Origin: Scolanthus callimorphus
Lineage: Eukaryota; Cnidaria; Anthozoa; Actiniaria; Edwardsiidae
DNA length: 64,000 bases
Direction: 5' to 3'
Assembly: GCA_033964015.1 (NCBI GenBank)
Contig: CM066915.1
Location: forward strand, 372,001-436,000
Numbering within the stretch: position 1 is the first letter of the stretch; every line of letters starts with the position of its first letter. Below are positions 29,493-41,140 of the stretch, piece by piece. The position numbers were made by a program, and so were the translations under genes. The notes below the pieces were generated by a model. That model was not told the DNA's origin, did not search any database, and saw nothing but the letters and a program-made list of their open reading frames with translations.

Positions 29493-31005
29493 AACAGTAT
29501 AGCCCTCCTCCTCCTCCTCACAGTATAGCCCTCCTCCTCCTTACAGTATACCCCTCCTCCTCCTCCTTACAGTATAGCCCTCCATCTCCTTACATTATAG
29601 CCCTCCTCCTCCTCGTAGTATAGCCCTCCTCCTCCTCCTCACAGTATAGCCCTCCTCCTCCTCACAGTATAGCCCTCCTCCTCCTCCTCACAGTATAGCC
29701 GTCCTCCTCCTCACAGTATAGCCCTCCTCCTCCTCACAGTATAGCCCTCCTCCTCCTCCTCACAGTATAGCCCTCCTCCTCCTCCTCACAGTATAGCCCT
29801 CCGCCTCCTCACAGTATAGCCCTCCTCCTCACAGTATAGCCCTCCTCCTCCTCCTCACAGTATAGCCCTCCTCCTCCTTACAGTATAGCCCTCCTCCTCC
29901 TCCTCACAGTATAGCCCTCCTCCTCCTCCTCACAGTATAGCCCTCCTCCTCACAGTATAGCCCTCCTCCTCCTCCTCACAGTATAGCCCTCCTCCTCCTC
30001 CTCACAGTATAGCCCTCCTCCTCCTCCTCACAGTATAGCCCTCCTCCTCCTCCTCACAGTATAGCCCTCCTCCTCCTCCTCACAGTATAGCCCTCCTCCT
30101 CCTTACAGTATACCCCTCCTCCTCCTTACAGTAAAGCCCTCCTCCTCCTCACAGTATAGCCCTCCTCCTCCTCCTTACAGTATAGCCCTCCATCTCCTTA
30201 CATTATAGCCCTCCTCCTCCTCCTTACAGTATAGCCCTCCTCCTCCTCACAGTATAGCCCTCCTCCTCCTCCTTACAGTATAGCCCTCCATCTCCTCACA
30301 GTATAGCCCTCCTCCTCCTCCTTACAGTATAGCCCTCCTCCTCCTCAAAGTATAGCCCTCCTCCTCCTCCTTACAGTATAGCCCTCCATCTCCTTACATT
30401 ATAGCCCTCCTCCTCGTAGTATAGCCCTCCTCCTCACAGTATAGCCCTCCTCCTCCTCACAGTATAGCCCTCCTCCTCCTCCTTACAGTATAGCCCTTCA
30501 TCTCCTCACGTTATAGCCCTCCTCCTCCTCCTCACAGTATAGCCCTCCTCCTCCTCCTCACAGTATAGCCCTCCTCCTCCTCCTTACAGTATAGCCCTCC
30601 TCCTCACAGTATAGCCCTCCTCCTCCTCCTCAGAGTATAGCCCTCCTCCTTCTCCTCCTCACAGTATAGCCCTCCTCCTCCTCCTCCTTACAGTATAGCC
30701 CTCCTCCTCACAGTATAGCCATCCTCCTCCTCCTTACAGTATAGCCCTCCTCCTCACAGTATGGCCCTCCTCCTCCTCCTCCTTACAGTATAGCCCTCCT
30801 CACAGTATAGCCCTCCTCCTCCTCCTTACAGTATAGCCCTCCTCCTCACAGTATACCCCTCCTCCTCCTCCTCACAGTATGGCCCTCCTCCTCCTCCTTA
30901 CAGTATAGCCCTTCTCCTCCTCACAGTATAGCCCTCCTCCTCCTCCTCACAGTATAGCCCTCCTCCTCCTCCTTACAGTATAGCCCTCCTCCTCCTTACA
31001 GTATA
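29493..31005. repeat. CTC-rich minisatellite, about 60 copies
   Basis: A 1.5-kb array of units of 15-27 bp is built from ACAGTATAGCC followed by two to five CTC triplets, with occasional variants (CATCTCC, CCTTACAGTA). One strand is almost pure pyrimidine between the ACAGTATAG spacers. It lies in the 5' intron of PAN-pentraxin copy 2 and is absent from copy 1. Confidence 0.9.
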
Positions 31006-31845
31006 TATGTGCATTATATTGTATATAGGACACAATTATCTTATAAAATGAAATTTTTAGCGTCTGTCGGGGAAAATATTTTTCTCGCCACTTTTGGGGC
31101 GCGCGCGCAACACAGGAAGCCCGCAAGGTACATATATTCCTGAGCTCCGATTTTAAAGATTACAGATTCTTCTCTCCACTTTTTTTTAGTAAGAAAATCT
31201 AAGGAAGAAAATAATATAAAACGCTTTCGTAACAAAGCTGTGACGGGTTATTTTCTGGTTATTTTTAACTCAGTCTGAGTTCCTTGGTGAGACCTCGGTT
31301 TATAAATAGTAGCTCGACAATACCGCAAGTCAGGCAGGGGGTTCTGATCGTGTCTGAAAGACTACAATTTCCTTTATATTTCACTGTTTGACTCTTTGAA
31401 AGCTTAAATCTGCAATTGAATTAGTATTATTTATTAGGTAGGGCTCCACGTTGAGCTGAAATTGGCACCGAAACTCTCCATAAAGACCATATCAGACTCA
31501 CCGAGCACTGGTTTCTTTTCTTTGTTCTGTGCCTTTCCCTTGATGGAAAACTACGAATCAATCAATCAATCTTTATTTAAACCCGGCGAAATTTCTCAGG
31601 ATTTAAACAAGTATTTACTCCACTAATTATCTTTATAATAATGCTCTATCTAAATTTAATATAATAATTTTACATTTTAGCTAGACCCGTTTAAATTTTC
31701 TAGTGTTTGTAATTTCGATATACTATACATAACATGCGGTGATCTTGAAACATTTCACCTGTCATTCAGAAAACTACTTGAAGTGTCTAAAACGTTCAAT
31801 AACATAACATTCAGTCTTTTTTTAAGCGAAAATATAAATGGTTTG

Positions 31846-32140
31846 TAACTTGCGTCGACTTGCGCTCGTTTGGCCACCAACTTGCGATGACTTGCGCGGA
31901 CTTGCGATGACTTCGGTCCACTTTGAACATGTTCAAATTTTCACGCAACTTGCGATAACTTGCCTCTCGTTTGGCACCACATCGCAAGTGTACGCAAGTT
32001 GATGCAAGTTTCCAATTTTCTTCGTTTTCCGAATTAACGAAAACTTGCATCTCGTTTGGCCACCTCAACGCAAGTGAGCGCAAGTCTGTGCAAGTCACAA
32101 CTTGCATGGACTTGCGTGAACTTGCGTTTCGTTTGGCCCG
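31846..32140. repeat. Cluster of ACTTGCG / CGCAAGT motifs
   Basis: About twenty copies of ACTTGCG or its complement occur in under 300 bp. They are on both strands, with CTCGTTTGGCC or CTCGTTTGGC between groups. The whole block is inserted where unit 1 has unrelated sequence, so it is probably a MITE with degenerate internal repeats. Confidence 0.6.
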
Positions 32141-32943
32141 GGCTTTAGGCTTCAAAACTAAAATTTATACCATCCATATTCAATGGAATCCATGCGCTTG
32201 TCTTTAACTGTGCGACTACTTCAACCGGGCGTTCCCATAAAACGTTTGTCATTCAGAGAGGAAAATGTAATACCTACAATACGTCTGACGATGAGTAATT
32301 AAGTGTATTTCTGCTCATAATTTTCACGTTTAGAGAAAAGCAAATATTTCGATGTTTGAGATCTCGCGAAAGTCAATATCCCTTGTTCTGTACTCGCTTT
32401 CTGATTGGCTGACATCTTACAAAATGGCTTCACGCACAGTAAAGGCCCGTTTACAGACAAAAGCCAAAACGCAGTTTGACGTTTGGAAATGTTAAGTGGA
32501 ATTTCGCAGAAATTTATGAAAATTGCAGTTAAAATAAGTTACTGGAATCAGGGAAGTGTACTGGAATATAGTACAAATTTTCTGCTTTTGTCACAGCTGT
32601 ACTTCTTCTAACGAAGCTCACCAAATATTATTATAAACAATGGGTTTTTCGTTCATACATAAGTATGTATCTTTTCCAGGAAAAACAAAAACCTTGTAGG
32701 GCAGAATAGGAAAGTTTTTATCGACAAGAGCAAATTCACAATGCAACGAAAGCGCGACCATTCTTCGTACGCAGCAAAAACTTGTGAACTCTAAGATCGG
32801 ATCTATGGGCATTATAAAATATCCAGTGATTCAGAATTAAGTAAATCATGAAGTCCATACTATAGTTATACACCTATTTATACAGTCCTTAGCAAGAATG
32901 AAGAAAGAGAATGAAATAAAATTAGACGACGCCTTTAGCTTAC

Positions 32944-33045
32944 CTTTTCTGATCGAAGTTACGAGTACTTTGAAACCGCTTTTGAGAGAAAAAATACTTC
33001 TGGCACCGCACTCCAGGAGTACAGGAGTAGTGGGCGCGCATTAAT
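32944..33045 (-). other. Presumed 5' non-coding exon of PAN-pentraxin copy 2
   Basis: Donor AGAAAAG|GTAAGCTAAAG is identical to that at 14670; the exon end is 32944. The intron to the acceptor at 27254 would be about 5.7 kb because of the minisatellite and Maverick fragment, against about 1.9 kb in copy 1. The right limit is a guess. Confidence 0.45.
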
Positions 33046-33197
33046 TACCTCATTGTTCAAACTTCTGTGGGCCTAGGCGCATAACAGACATAAAACATAA
33101 CAAGACAACCCGAATCTTACTGTAAGGAATTTGAAGAAAATTGTGATAAAACGACGCTCACTAATGAAGCAATCCAGTTCGCTTGCAAGTTTGAACA

Positions 33198-33734
33198 TTC
33201 CCTGCGAGCAGAGGCTATTGTGTATCTCCCTGCATTTTCTTTTACTTTAATGTTTTCTTATGTTTTTCAACTACGCAAAAGTAGCCTCTGCACACAAATG
33301 TCATTTCTCTGTCGCGCATGTGTGAGAAAATGGCGTGAGCTTGGAGAGACTGATCGATCAAGTTTTTGGGCGAGCAAGAAAATATCAATTTATCTGCTCT
33401 ACAACTTACACACACAAAATCAGTTTTTGTGGCCTTTAGATGGCTTGTTTACTCAATTTTAAAGGCTCTCGCTGCTCCGATATTAATTCGAAAGTTTGCC
33501 TTTGTGATTTCGTTTGGGATCGTTTTATTTTCTATCAAAATTTAAGCAAAATGTTGTGTGTTGGTCATTGAACGAGAAATCACTCGTGAAAGCGCGCGCT
33601 GTTTTCGAGGCAAAAACACTGACGCCATTCTTGTAAAACCAGCCAAACCAGTCAAGTACGTCCACGATCCTGGACGAGGTTGTGACATTTGTGTGCAGAG
33701 GCCACTTCAAGAAGTGGCCTCTGCTAGCAGGGAA
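33198..33734. mobile_element. TIR element with 9-bp target duplication
   Basis: The ends TTCCCTGCGAGCAGAGG and CCTCTGCTAGCAGGGAA are inverted repeats. The direct repeat GTTTGAACA flanks both sides exactly (33189-33197, 33735-33743). A further inverted pair, GCCTCTGCACACAAATGTCA near 33281 and its complement near 33680-33702, lies inside. It is 537 bp and non-coding, of Mutator-like or related type. Confidence 0.75.
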
Positions 33735-34137
33735 GTTTGAACAGAACTGTTGCATGATTCACTACCTAGGAATGTTTAATTTTCTGTGTGTTGACGCTAC
33801 TCTTAAAAATGTGCGCACCGCTCGTGATAATTTGAGAGTTGGTGTCTCATTTTGGGGCTTTTTATGACGATAGCTTAAAAACTTGTCGTGAAATTTCTTT
33901 AAACTTTTTTTTATAACAGGGAATGATAGTCATATCAAAATGGTAAAAAAAAAAAAAAATGGGGGTGCCCAATCTTGTTTTCGCGCAATATCCCAAAAAG
34001 AGACTTTTTCTTGGTGTTTCTCGCTCAAATGGGGATATTTAGCTTGCGCGCGCGCGTTCGATTGCGTCATTTTCGAACGAATTGATCGCGCGTCCATGCG
34101 CAGAACAGCGTGCGCCGTGCAAAACAGGCGAATAACC

Positions 34138-34490
34138 TTAAGCTACGTACACAGGTTCGGACCTAGGGGACAGGTTGTGGGGGTTGCACCCCCCTCCCCC
34201 CATGAGAGTGATAGAATATTCGATGAACTCTGGGAAAACCCGCCGTTTTTAAAACGTTTTGAACTTAGTACAGATCATAATCGGTCCAAGTTAGTGCTGC
34301 AACCCGGCCCCTCTGAAAAAATCCTGGCGGGTCATCCAAGGTGATACAGAAATGGGTGGTTCCATTTTTTACTGATTATGTTAATTTTTTTGCGATTTTT
34401 GAGTTGTGTTTGGAGGAGAACATTTTGCTGGGGTATTGGAACTTTTGTAGAAATAAGAAAATTGATGATTTGGTTGATATTTCAAAATAT
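34138..34490 (+). repeat. Composite dispersed repeat C plus B
   Basis: Repeat C (34138-34312) is followed directly by repeat B (34345-34490). The pair is split by about 1 kb in the other copy (16106-17393). This suggests the contiguous form is the original. Confidence 0.6.
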
Positions 34491-35130
34491 CAACCTGTTT
34501 TGTTATCCAAACATAATTCAACTTGCCCGATTTTAATCTTTTTAAGGTGACTCATTCGAAATTCAAAATGCACCCAACTGTGTCTAGAGCGCAAATCTGC
34601 GTCGTCAAACTAACGGCTATAACTTTTGTGTCTTTTCCTCTGTTGTTATAATTATTTTTTCAAATCCTACTTTTGATGATGTATAGATATGCTACTGGGA
34701 ACCGATCTTCTTGAAAACATTTTTAGAAGTCACAATCAAAATTTCTGTGAGGCCCTAATTTCATATTCCGGTCGTACTAGAAAAAAAATTTGCCGTTTTT
34801 TTGGCTGAAATTCCAGGAATCGATTCCAGTTATAGTGATCTCAAATCAAGCGAAGTTACAGAAAATTCGTCGGAACAGAAACGCGGTAATAAAAATACCG
34901 TCAGTTATGGTCAACTGTGGCCAAAACAGAACGCTGATTCTGGTTGGCTTGAATTGAATTTTAATAGTGCTGCGAAAAGTCATTATTTTGGGCTCTTCCG
35001 CCGGCACTATGTTGTATAGTAACGCATTAAATTTTATCGAGGGTCCGATTTCAATTACCATGAACTACTAAACTGTTTGAACATTATCTACCGAGGAAAG
35101 AAACTGTGAAAGACCAATGAATTCATTACA

Positions 35131-35721
35131 AGAATGTTGCATTAAAATGTGCCGTTATTAGGTATTATTTCTTGCTAAAATTTATATAGACGAGAAGTTT
35201 GTGGCATTGGTAAAACTTAGTAACTAGGTTTGACCATTATATTTGCTTATTTGGTATAGAAGAAAATTACAAAGTTACGACATTGGCCCTCTGGTTTTGC
35301 ACGCAGATTTGAAGCTCTCTTGTTTTTAAATCTGAAGTTTTTCCAGGGGGAGCTCATTAGGCCAAATCTAATCAATAGCAGTCACGCTCCAAAAATAGCA
35401 ATTGTCTGATAAGTCCCTATGGAACAAAAAGAGTCGACGATAAACGTTTTCTTTGTTCGATGATTAGAGTTGGCCTTCTGTGTTACCCCTGGCAAAATGC
35501 GAGGTTTTTATTACCATTCATAAATAAGACAGCTTAAAATCTGCGTGCATGACCAGAGGGCGACCGCCGTAACTTTAACAATTTTCTTCTATATCAAATA
35601 AGCACGCATGATGTTCAAACTTGCTTACTAAGTATTACCAATGCCACGAGTTTCTCGTCTATATACATCTTAGCAAGAAAAAATACGTAATAACAACACA
35701 TTTTAACTCAACATTCTTGTT
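35131..35721. repeat. Nested foldback inside the 3.1-kb element
   Basis: Arms of about 185 bp (AAGAATGTTGC(A)TTAAAATGTG ... CACGCAGATT and complement, about 35131-35313 and about 35536-35721) flank about 220 bp. The arms contain ATTTGCTTATTTGGTATAGA. It is non-coding. Confidence 0.6.
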
Positions 35722-35845
35722 GCCCCCCGCAGGGTTTTGGCCCAGAGGCCAAAACCCGAGGAGGCATTATAGAATCCCCCGCGTAAAGAGAAAATATAAG
35801 GGAATATGGTACATATGGCAGAAAAAATCTCGATCCGTCGGAGCA

Positions 35846-35970
35846 GGGCCCGCAAAAGGTCTTGGGTAACCTTTTATGATTGGATGATCAGATCACGTGA
35901 CTCGCAAAGGGCCCGCAAAAGGTCTTGGGTAACGTTTATGATTGGTTGACCAGATCACGTGACTCGCAGC
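35846..35970 (+). repeat. Two 63-bp tandem units with E-box and CCAAT-like sites
   Basis: GGGCCCGCAAAAGGTCTTGG starts each unit (35846 and 35909). Each unit ends in CAGATCACGTGACTCGCA. Both contain CACGTG and ATTGG. It lies about 580 bp upstream of the TATA-like box at 36553. Confidence 0.6.
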
Positions 35971-36551
35971 GTGTGTTTGAGACCTCTGCTGTTGTCACTG
36001 GCGGACAATAAAAATTCTAAACATTCACAACAAACTGGTCGTGACATTTAATAAATCACCAAAAACTCCAAGGAGACGCTCAGCCGAAGTCAGTCAGTGC
36101 AATCCATAGTTCAGAATTAGCAAATGTTGAGCTGCTGTGGCTGTGTAAACTTGAATGTTCACAAAGCTAAGAGCTCTAAACCTCATAATAGTAGTAAAGC
36201 ATTCAAAATGGTTGCTATTGTGCTTAACAATAGGTCCGCTACGAAAGAATGTGATAATTTACCGACAAGATTTCCTTTTTATAAGTTCACAAAACTTAGA
36301 AAGAGGACTTTAGAATTATTATTTTTTGCATCAGCACAAGGGAGAAGTAGGCGTTTTTGTCTTCTTCCGATGTGTGCGCTGTCTGCTGTGTAATGGTTGC
36401 CTCTAAAGTATACTAAGTAGGTTAAAATATACCTAAGTAGGTTAAAATAGTACCTTTGTTGACCGGAAATCTGGCAAGGGCGGAACGCGTTTTTTAGTTG
36501 TGTTAAATTAAGTTCTATTATAAGCTCTTTAGCAGCTTTAGGTGATAGCTG

Positions 36552-36669
36552 GTATAAAAACGCAGATATATGTTATTAGGGAGCAGCGATTGAAAAAGAG
36601 CAAAAGCAGAGAAGTCGCGAAGCAGAGACAGCCAACGAGAGTCTAAAGTCTTGTGTTCTGTTCTCCGTT
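36552..36669 (+). promoter_or_regulatory. Possible promoter and non-coding first exon
   Basis: GGTATAAAAACGC (36551-36563) is followed about 107 bp later by a consensus donor, GTT|GTAAGTAT at 36670. A possible acceptor (TTTCTGAG) precedes an ATG at 36771 that opens a 72-codon frame of no recognisable family. This could be a remnant transcription unit of the 3.1-kb element, or chance. Confidence 0.3.
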
Positions 36670-37659
36670 GTAAGTATTTCCGGAAAGATCAATTGGCTTT
36701 AAGCTTTCAAGTATTCATATTCATAGAGTTTTCAAACAAGATTTTTGTGCGCAAGTGTTTCTGAGTAACAATGTGTATTAATAGTCGTTTTGGAATTGTG
36801 ACAATAGTTTTCAGAAGAATTTTCGGTATTTCGCTAGAGTTTCGTAAGAGTTTTGACGGCTTTTCGTACTTTTGGTTAGAATTGTTTGTAGAGTTTCGGC
36901 TTATAGAATTTCACATGTATCTTAACGGTTTTGTAATACAACTGACAAACTCCAACAAGCTGATAACGGTGGGTTCGCGTGTTGTCTGAAACAGCTGTAA
37001 AAATGTTAATTGAATACTTATTACATCTGCAGTTTAAAAAGCACGGGGGCAGCTCTAGTGAGAACTATTACTAGTAATAAATTCATTGCGCTTTCACAAT
37101 TTCTTTCCTCGGTAGATAATGTTCGAACATTTTAGTATTTCATGGTATTTACAATCTGACCTTCGGTAAAGTTTAATGCATTACTATACAACATAGTGCC
37201 GGCGGAAGAGCCCAAAATAATGAATTTTCGGAGCACTATTAAAATTCAATCAAGCCAAGCGGAATCAGCGTTCTAATTTGGCAATAGTTGACCATAACTG
37301 ACGGTATTTTTATTACCGCGTTTCTGTTCCGACGAATTTTCTGTAACTTCGCTTGATTTGAGATCACTACAACTGGAATCGATTCCTGGAATTTCAGCCC
37401 AAAAAAACGGCAAAATTTTTTCTAGTACGACCGGAATATGAAATTAGGGCCTCACAAAAATTTAGATTGTGACTTCTAAAAATGTTTTCAAGAAAATCAG
37501 TTCCCAGTAGCATATTTATACATCAGTAAAGTAGGATTTGAAAAAATAATTATAACAATAGAGGAAAAGACACAAAAGTTATAGCCGTTAGTTTGACGAC
37601 GCAGATTTGCGCTCTAGACACAGTTGGGTGCATTTTGAATTTCGAATGAGTCACCTTAA

Positions 37660-38092
37660 GCTTTAAAAGATTGGGAAAATCTTTGGGGAGGCACAGGGGC
37701 TGCATTATTTGTGTTGTAGTTTTTTTACCTTGCATGTTTTATTCTTTCGAGTGTTTTGTCTAAATATATTAAATCATCATACAAGAAATGATCCGGCTTT
37801 GGAAAGCAATACCAATGATCGGGCGATAAATATTGCACTTAAGACTAATTTCTAAGCCATATTGCAGAGGATGAGGCAAATACTGTATGAAGTTATATGT
37901 TTCTGAGCTCTAAGACTTTCATTGACGGCTTTAAAGTGCTGATTAGGTAAATACAAAAACATATGGGTGCACCTGTTAAGGGACAAAACATGAAAAAATA
38001 ACAAGCGACACCGGCGACTTCAAACTCAACATGCTCAAGAGTCAATCAATTCTCATACACATAGTATCATTCCTTCAACCCTAGATAACGCA
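37660..38092. other. Unassigned sequence
   Basis: The first 80 bp continue the dispersed repeat interrupted by the 3.1-kb element. I see no gene or repeat in the rest. Confidence 0.4.
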
Positions 38093-38806
38093 TAGAAATA
38101 TTTTCTTTTGAAGCGGTTTAATTTTATAACAGCTAGGGTGACGAAAAATAATTATTGAAGCTTTTATATTTTGCGCAATGCTTTGCTCACTTGCCCCACT
38201 AGAAGTTTTCGTGGACAGTGCCATCAGATGGTTCAACAATTGTTTGCGCATCAATTCAAACTGAATATGTCTAATTACGTTTTGAATTAGCCCGTTCCAT
38301 TTTAATTTATACGCCTATTATAATCAAGAAAATAGAAATATTTTCTTTTGAAGCGGTTTAATTTTATAACAGCTAGGGTGACGAAAAATAATTATTGAAG
38401 CTTTTATATTTTGCGCAATGTTTTGCTCACTTGCCCCACTAGAAGTTTTCGTGGACAGTGTCATCAGATGGTTCAACAATTGTTGGCGCATCAATTCGAA
38501 ACTGAATATGTCTAATTACGTTTTGAATTAGCCCGTTCCATTTTAATTTATACGCCTATTATAATCAAGAAAATAGAAATATTTTCTTTTGAAGCGGTTT
38601 AATTGTATAACAGCTAGGGTGACGAAAAATAATTATTGAAGCTTTTATATTTTGCGCAATGTTTTGCTCACTTGCCCCACTAGAAGTTTTCGTGGACAGT
38701 GTCATCAGATGGTTCAACAATTGTTTGCGCATCAATTCAAAACTGAATATGTCTAATTACGTTTTGAATTAGCCCGTTCCATTTTAATTTATACGCCTAT
38801 TATGAT
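38093..38806 (+). repeat. Three tandem units of 240 bp
   Basis: Near-identical units start at about 38093, 38333 and 38574 (for example TTTTCTTTTGAAGCGGTTTA at 38101, 38341 and 38582). They differ at only a few bases, so the amplification is recent. Each unit ends with CCATTTTAATTTATACGCC. No coding frame runs through. Confidence 0.85.
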
Positions 38807-39357
38807 CAATTTTGCTCTTTTTTATCTCTTCTTTTGTAGTTTTGCTTTTTTATTTTTACAACCAGCTGTTTTCCCTGATCATCGCCCTGATATAATGAAT
38901 ATAAAGCTACTAGGATCTTGCAAATTGCGCTGCTATATAATCAGTGATATTTGCATTTCAAGGCAAAATGTAAAAACATAAGTTTTTTGAAATATAAAAT
39001 TTGTTATTACAAATTTGTTAGGCCTAGTAATAAAGACTTGGGAAAATGGGCGAAACATTTTCAGTTTAGTTTCAATCCTTAGTGGTTTCACATTACATCA
39101 ACAGCTGACAAAATAAGAACGGTAGAGGCTCTCATCGTATGCATTTATTAGAAGGCTTACCTTCTGGACGATAACGGGACGAGATACTTTTTAAACTGCA
39201 GCGAAGAGCACACGATGTATATTGTTTTCAATATCTACCATTATTATAGTGACTCCAGGGTGTCTACTTGACAAATGTCGCCTTACTCGACCTTACGGAG
39301 TATTCATTACTAGGAAAGGAAGAAAGGAAGAGAACAACCATTTTAGAAATGTTGTTA
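38807..39357. other. Unassigned sequence
   Basis: AT-rich and without recognised gene or repeat. Confidence 0.4.
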
Positions 39358-39386
39358 CCCCCCCCCCCCCCCCCCCCCCCCCCCCC
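39358..39386. repeat. Poly-C run of 29
   Basis: An uninterrupted run of C. Other long runs in the window are at 838-876, 1580-1598, 46247-46274 and 53033-53046. Confidence 0.8.
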
Positions 39387-39688
39387 ATATAGTCTGCTTT
39401 CGTAGACTAAACATTTGATGTGACCCGACCCATGCCTCCCCGTAGAGTATCCACCTTGAGGTGCAGTTAGAGTGTACTTTTAACGCTGGATTTTCGAGGG
39501 TGAATATAATAGCAAAGTTATAGGTCGCAGCTGGCGTTTCCTTTCATTATCCTCCACAAAGCATTCTGATTCGATCTGGACATTGCCTGGAGATGGATAC
39601 GTCGCATTGCGATGCTAGGGAAATGATTTGGCCCCGAAAAAATCAGATTTAAAGAGCTTTGGCATATCAAGATAAATGGATCGTTTTT

Positions 39689-39913
39689 AGACTGCTTGCA
39701 GTCTCTTCTTTGGCGAACGTCCGTAAATCGACAGAAAGGGAAAGGGAGTCCGTGAGTGCTGAAGGCATGATCTCCCCCGTGGCGCTGCTTATTACCCGAC
39801 ACCTAGACTCTCTCGTGAGCTGGAAATACGTGCGCAAACAAACTACAATGTAGGACTAGGACTTTATTCTCGATTTACGGACGTTCGCCAAAGAAGGGGC
39901 TGCAAGCAGTCTA
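39689..39913. mobile_element. MITE family E, 10-bp target duplication, copy 2
   Basis: The ends AGACTGCTTGCAG and complement ending GCAAGCAGTCTA continue into inverted CTTTGGCGAACGTCCGTAAA. It is flanked by perfect GATCGTTTTT repeats (39679-39688, 39914-39923). Family and duplication length match the copy at 28023-28161. Confidence 0.75.
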
Positions 39914-40164
39914 GATCGTTTTTGTCAATGCCAACCCGTGCGTGACGCGGTCTACCTGTCTTTGATTTTCCGAGCTCTTGGGGCCAAAATAAAGATGGCG
40001 GCCTACAAGAACAGCGATTCTCTCGAAAACCTGAAAGTTTTGGCGAACTTTTTGACAATTTAGGGCAAGAAATATACTAGAAAAACTTCTGGAGTTCCAA
40101 ATATGGTCAGAAGCTCATAAGTAGGAGCGTGCATGACAGGGAGGTGAAGGGGAGGGGGGGGGGG

Positions 40165-41125
40165 GGTAGCGATCACGAATCACGGACCGATTTTTCGTTA
40201 TTTCACGGATCACGGAGTTATGAAAACGCTTTTCACGAATCACGGAAGTAAAATTTTAAAAACGATTATGCAAGTTGTGTTTCAAGTAAATATAGTGATA
40301 TAAGTACTGTGCTCGATCTTTTTTTCTGATATTTCTTTTGATGGTGTGAGATTTCACTTAAATTATATCGCCATCGAGATTTCAAGGTCTCCTGTTATTT
40401 TATCATTTCGCGAAATTGGTTTGCTCATAGCATCCAGATCAGAATTTTCGCTACTATGAAGATGGTTCGGATCAGTACCGAGCCTTGCTTGTATGTTTCT
40501 GGATGCGCGCCTAGCGCGCTGTGATTTTGAACATAAATCTACGCGGTTAATGAAATTCTTATTTCTGAGACACAAAATTCACGCTGAAGACTATGGAGTC
40601 ACGGAAGAAACATAATAGAAATTTTCCCAAATTAAAAAAAAGCACAGTACGATGTTTTAGTTTATAAATGCTACACCAAAGTAACCTCTTTATGCGCGAA
40701 TTTTGGACATATATGTTGAAAGAATGGGGAAAGTCCAGGAGTAAATGAGAACTTGATGTTTAACAATTGCGCTTCCTGACATTTGCTAAACCTGTTTGCT
40801 GATAGTAAATTTACTCAATTTTAAAAAGACATTTTGATGTTGTGCGCGCTCGCCGACAAAAAAAGAATCTATTTTAAGGACGTCAGGTTCCCTAAAAAGC
40901 GGTCAGGAGAGAATAAGCCTGCTCGATATTCGTCCAAATGGTCCGTCTCTAATGACCAGCTTTCACGTTTCACAAATCTCTATGCCTGTAATCACGAGTC
41001 ACGTAAGAGGAATTCGTAAAATCACGGGTCACGAGGGGATGAGATTTCACGGATCACGGCAATAATTTTCCTGTTTTCACGAGTCACGGAGCAAAAATTT
41101 GGGGTGAATCACGGCCGGATAACCC
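40165..41125. repeat. Region bordered by ATCACGGATCACGG clusters
   Basis: About six copies of CACG(A/G)ATCACGG-like motifs lie at 40171-40250 and about nine at 40990-41115, all in the same orientation. The roughly 750 bp between is ordinary sequence with no recognised gene. A G-run precedes it (40154-40167). It may be one element with direct subterminal repeats. Confidence 0.55.
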
Positions 41126-41140
41126 CTTCACCACCCTGTA

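Larger units (their letters stand above)
31580..33085. repeat. Segmental duplication: upstream flank, copy 2
   Basis: Blocks 31580-31840 and 32148-33080 match 13560-13845 and 14158-14815. The sequence between them (31846-32140) is unique to this copy. Confidence 0.7.
34544..37657. mobile_element. 3.1-kb element with about 560-bp inverted ends
   Basis: The ends AAGGTGACTCATTCGAAATT and the complement extend into long inverted arms (about 34544-35108 and 37089-37657) with about 90 percent visual identity. TTAA is present at both edges (34542-34545, 37656-37659). It sits inside a dispersed repeat seen without it at 3390-3510. The interior has a nested foldback, a duplicated 63-bp block with CACGTG, and a TATA-plus-donor arrangement near 36553-36670. 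No transposase is recognised. Confidence 0.7.

Noticed and set aside
33940..34344. 134-codon plus-strand frame
   Set aside because: It starts in a poly-A stretch and runs into dispersed repeat C. The same sequence in the other copy of the repeat is not open.
36124..36393. 89-codon plus-strand frame with early Cys residues and an FPFYKFTKLRK segment
   Set aside because: I considered a THAP-type DNA-binding remnant, but the Cys/His spacing does not fit and no transposase follows.
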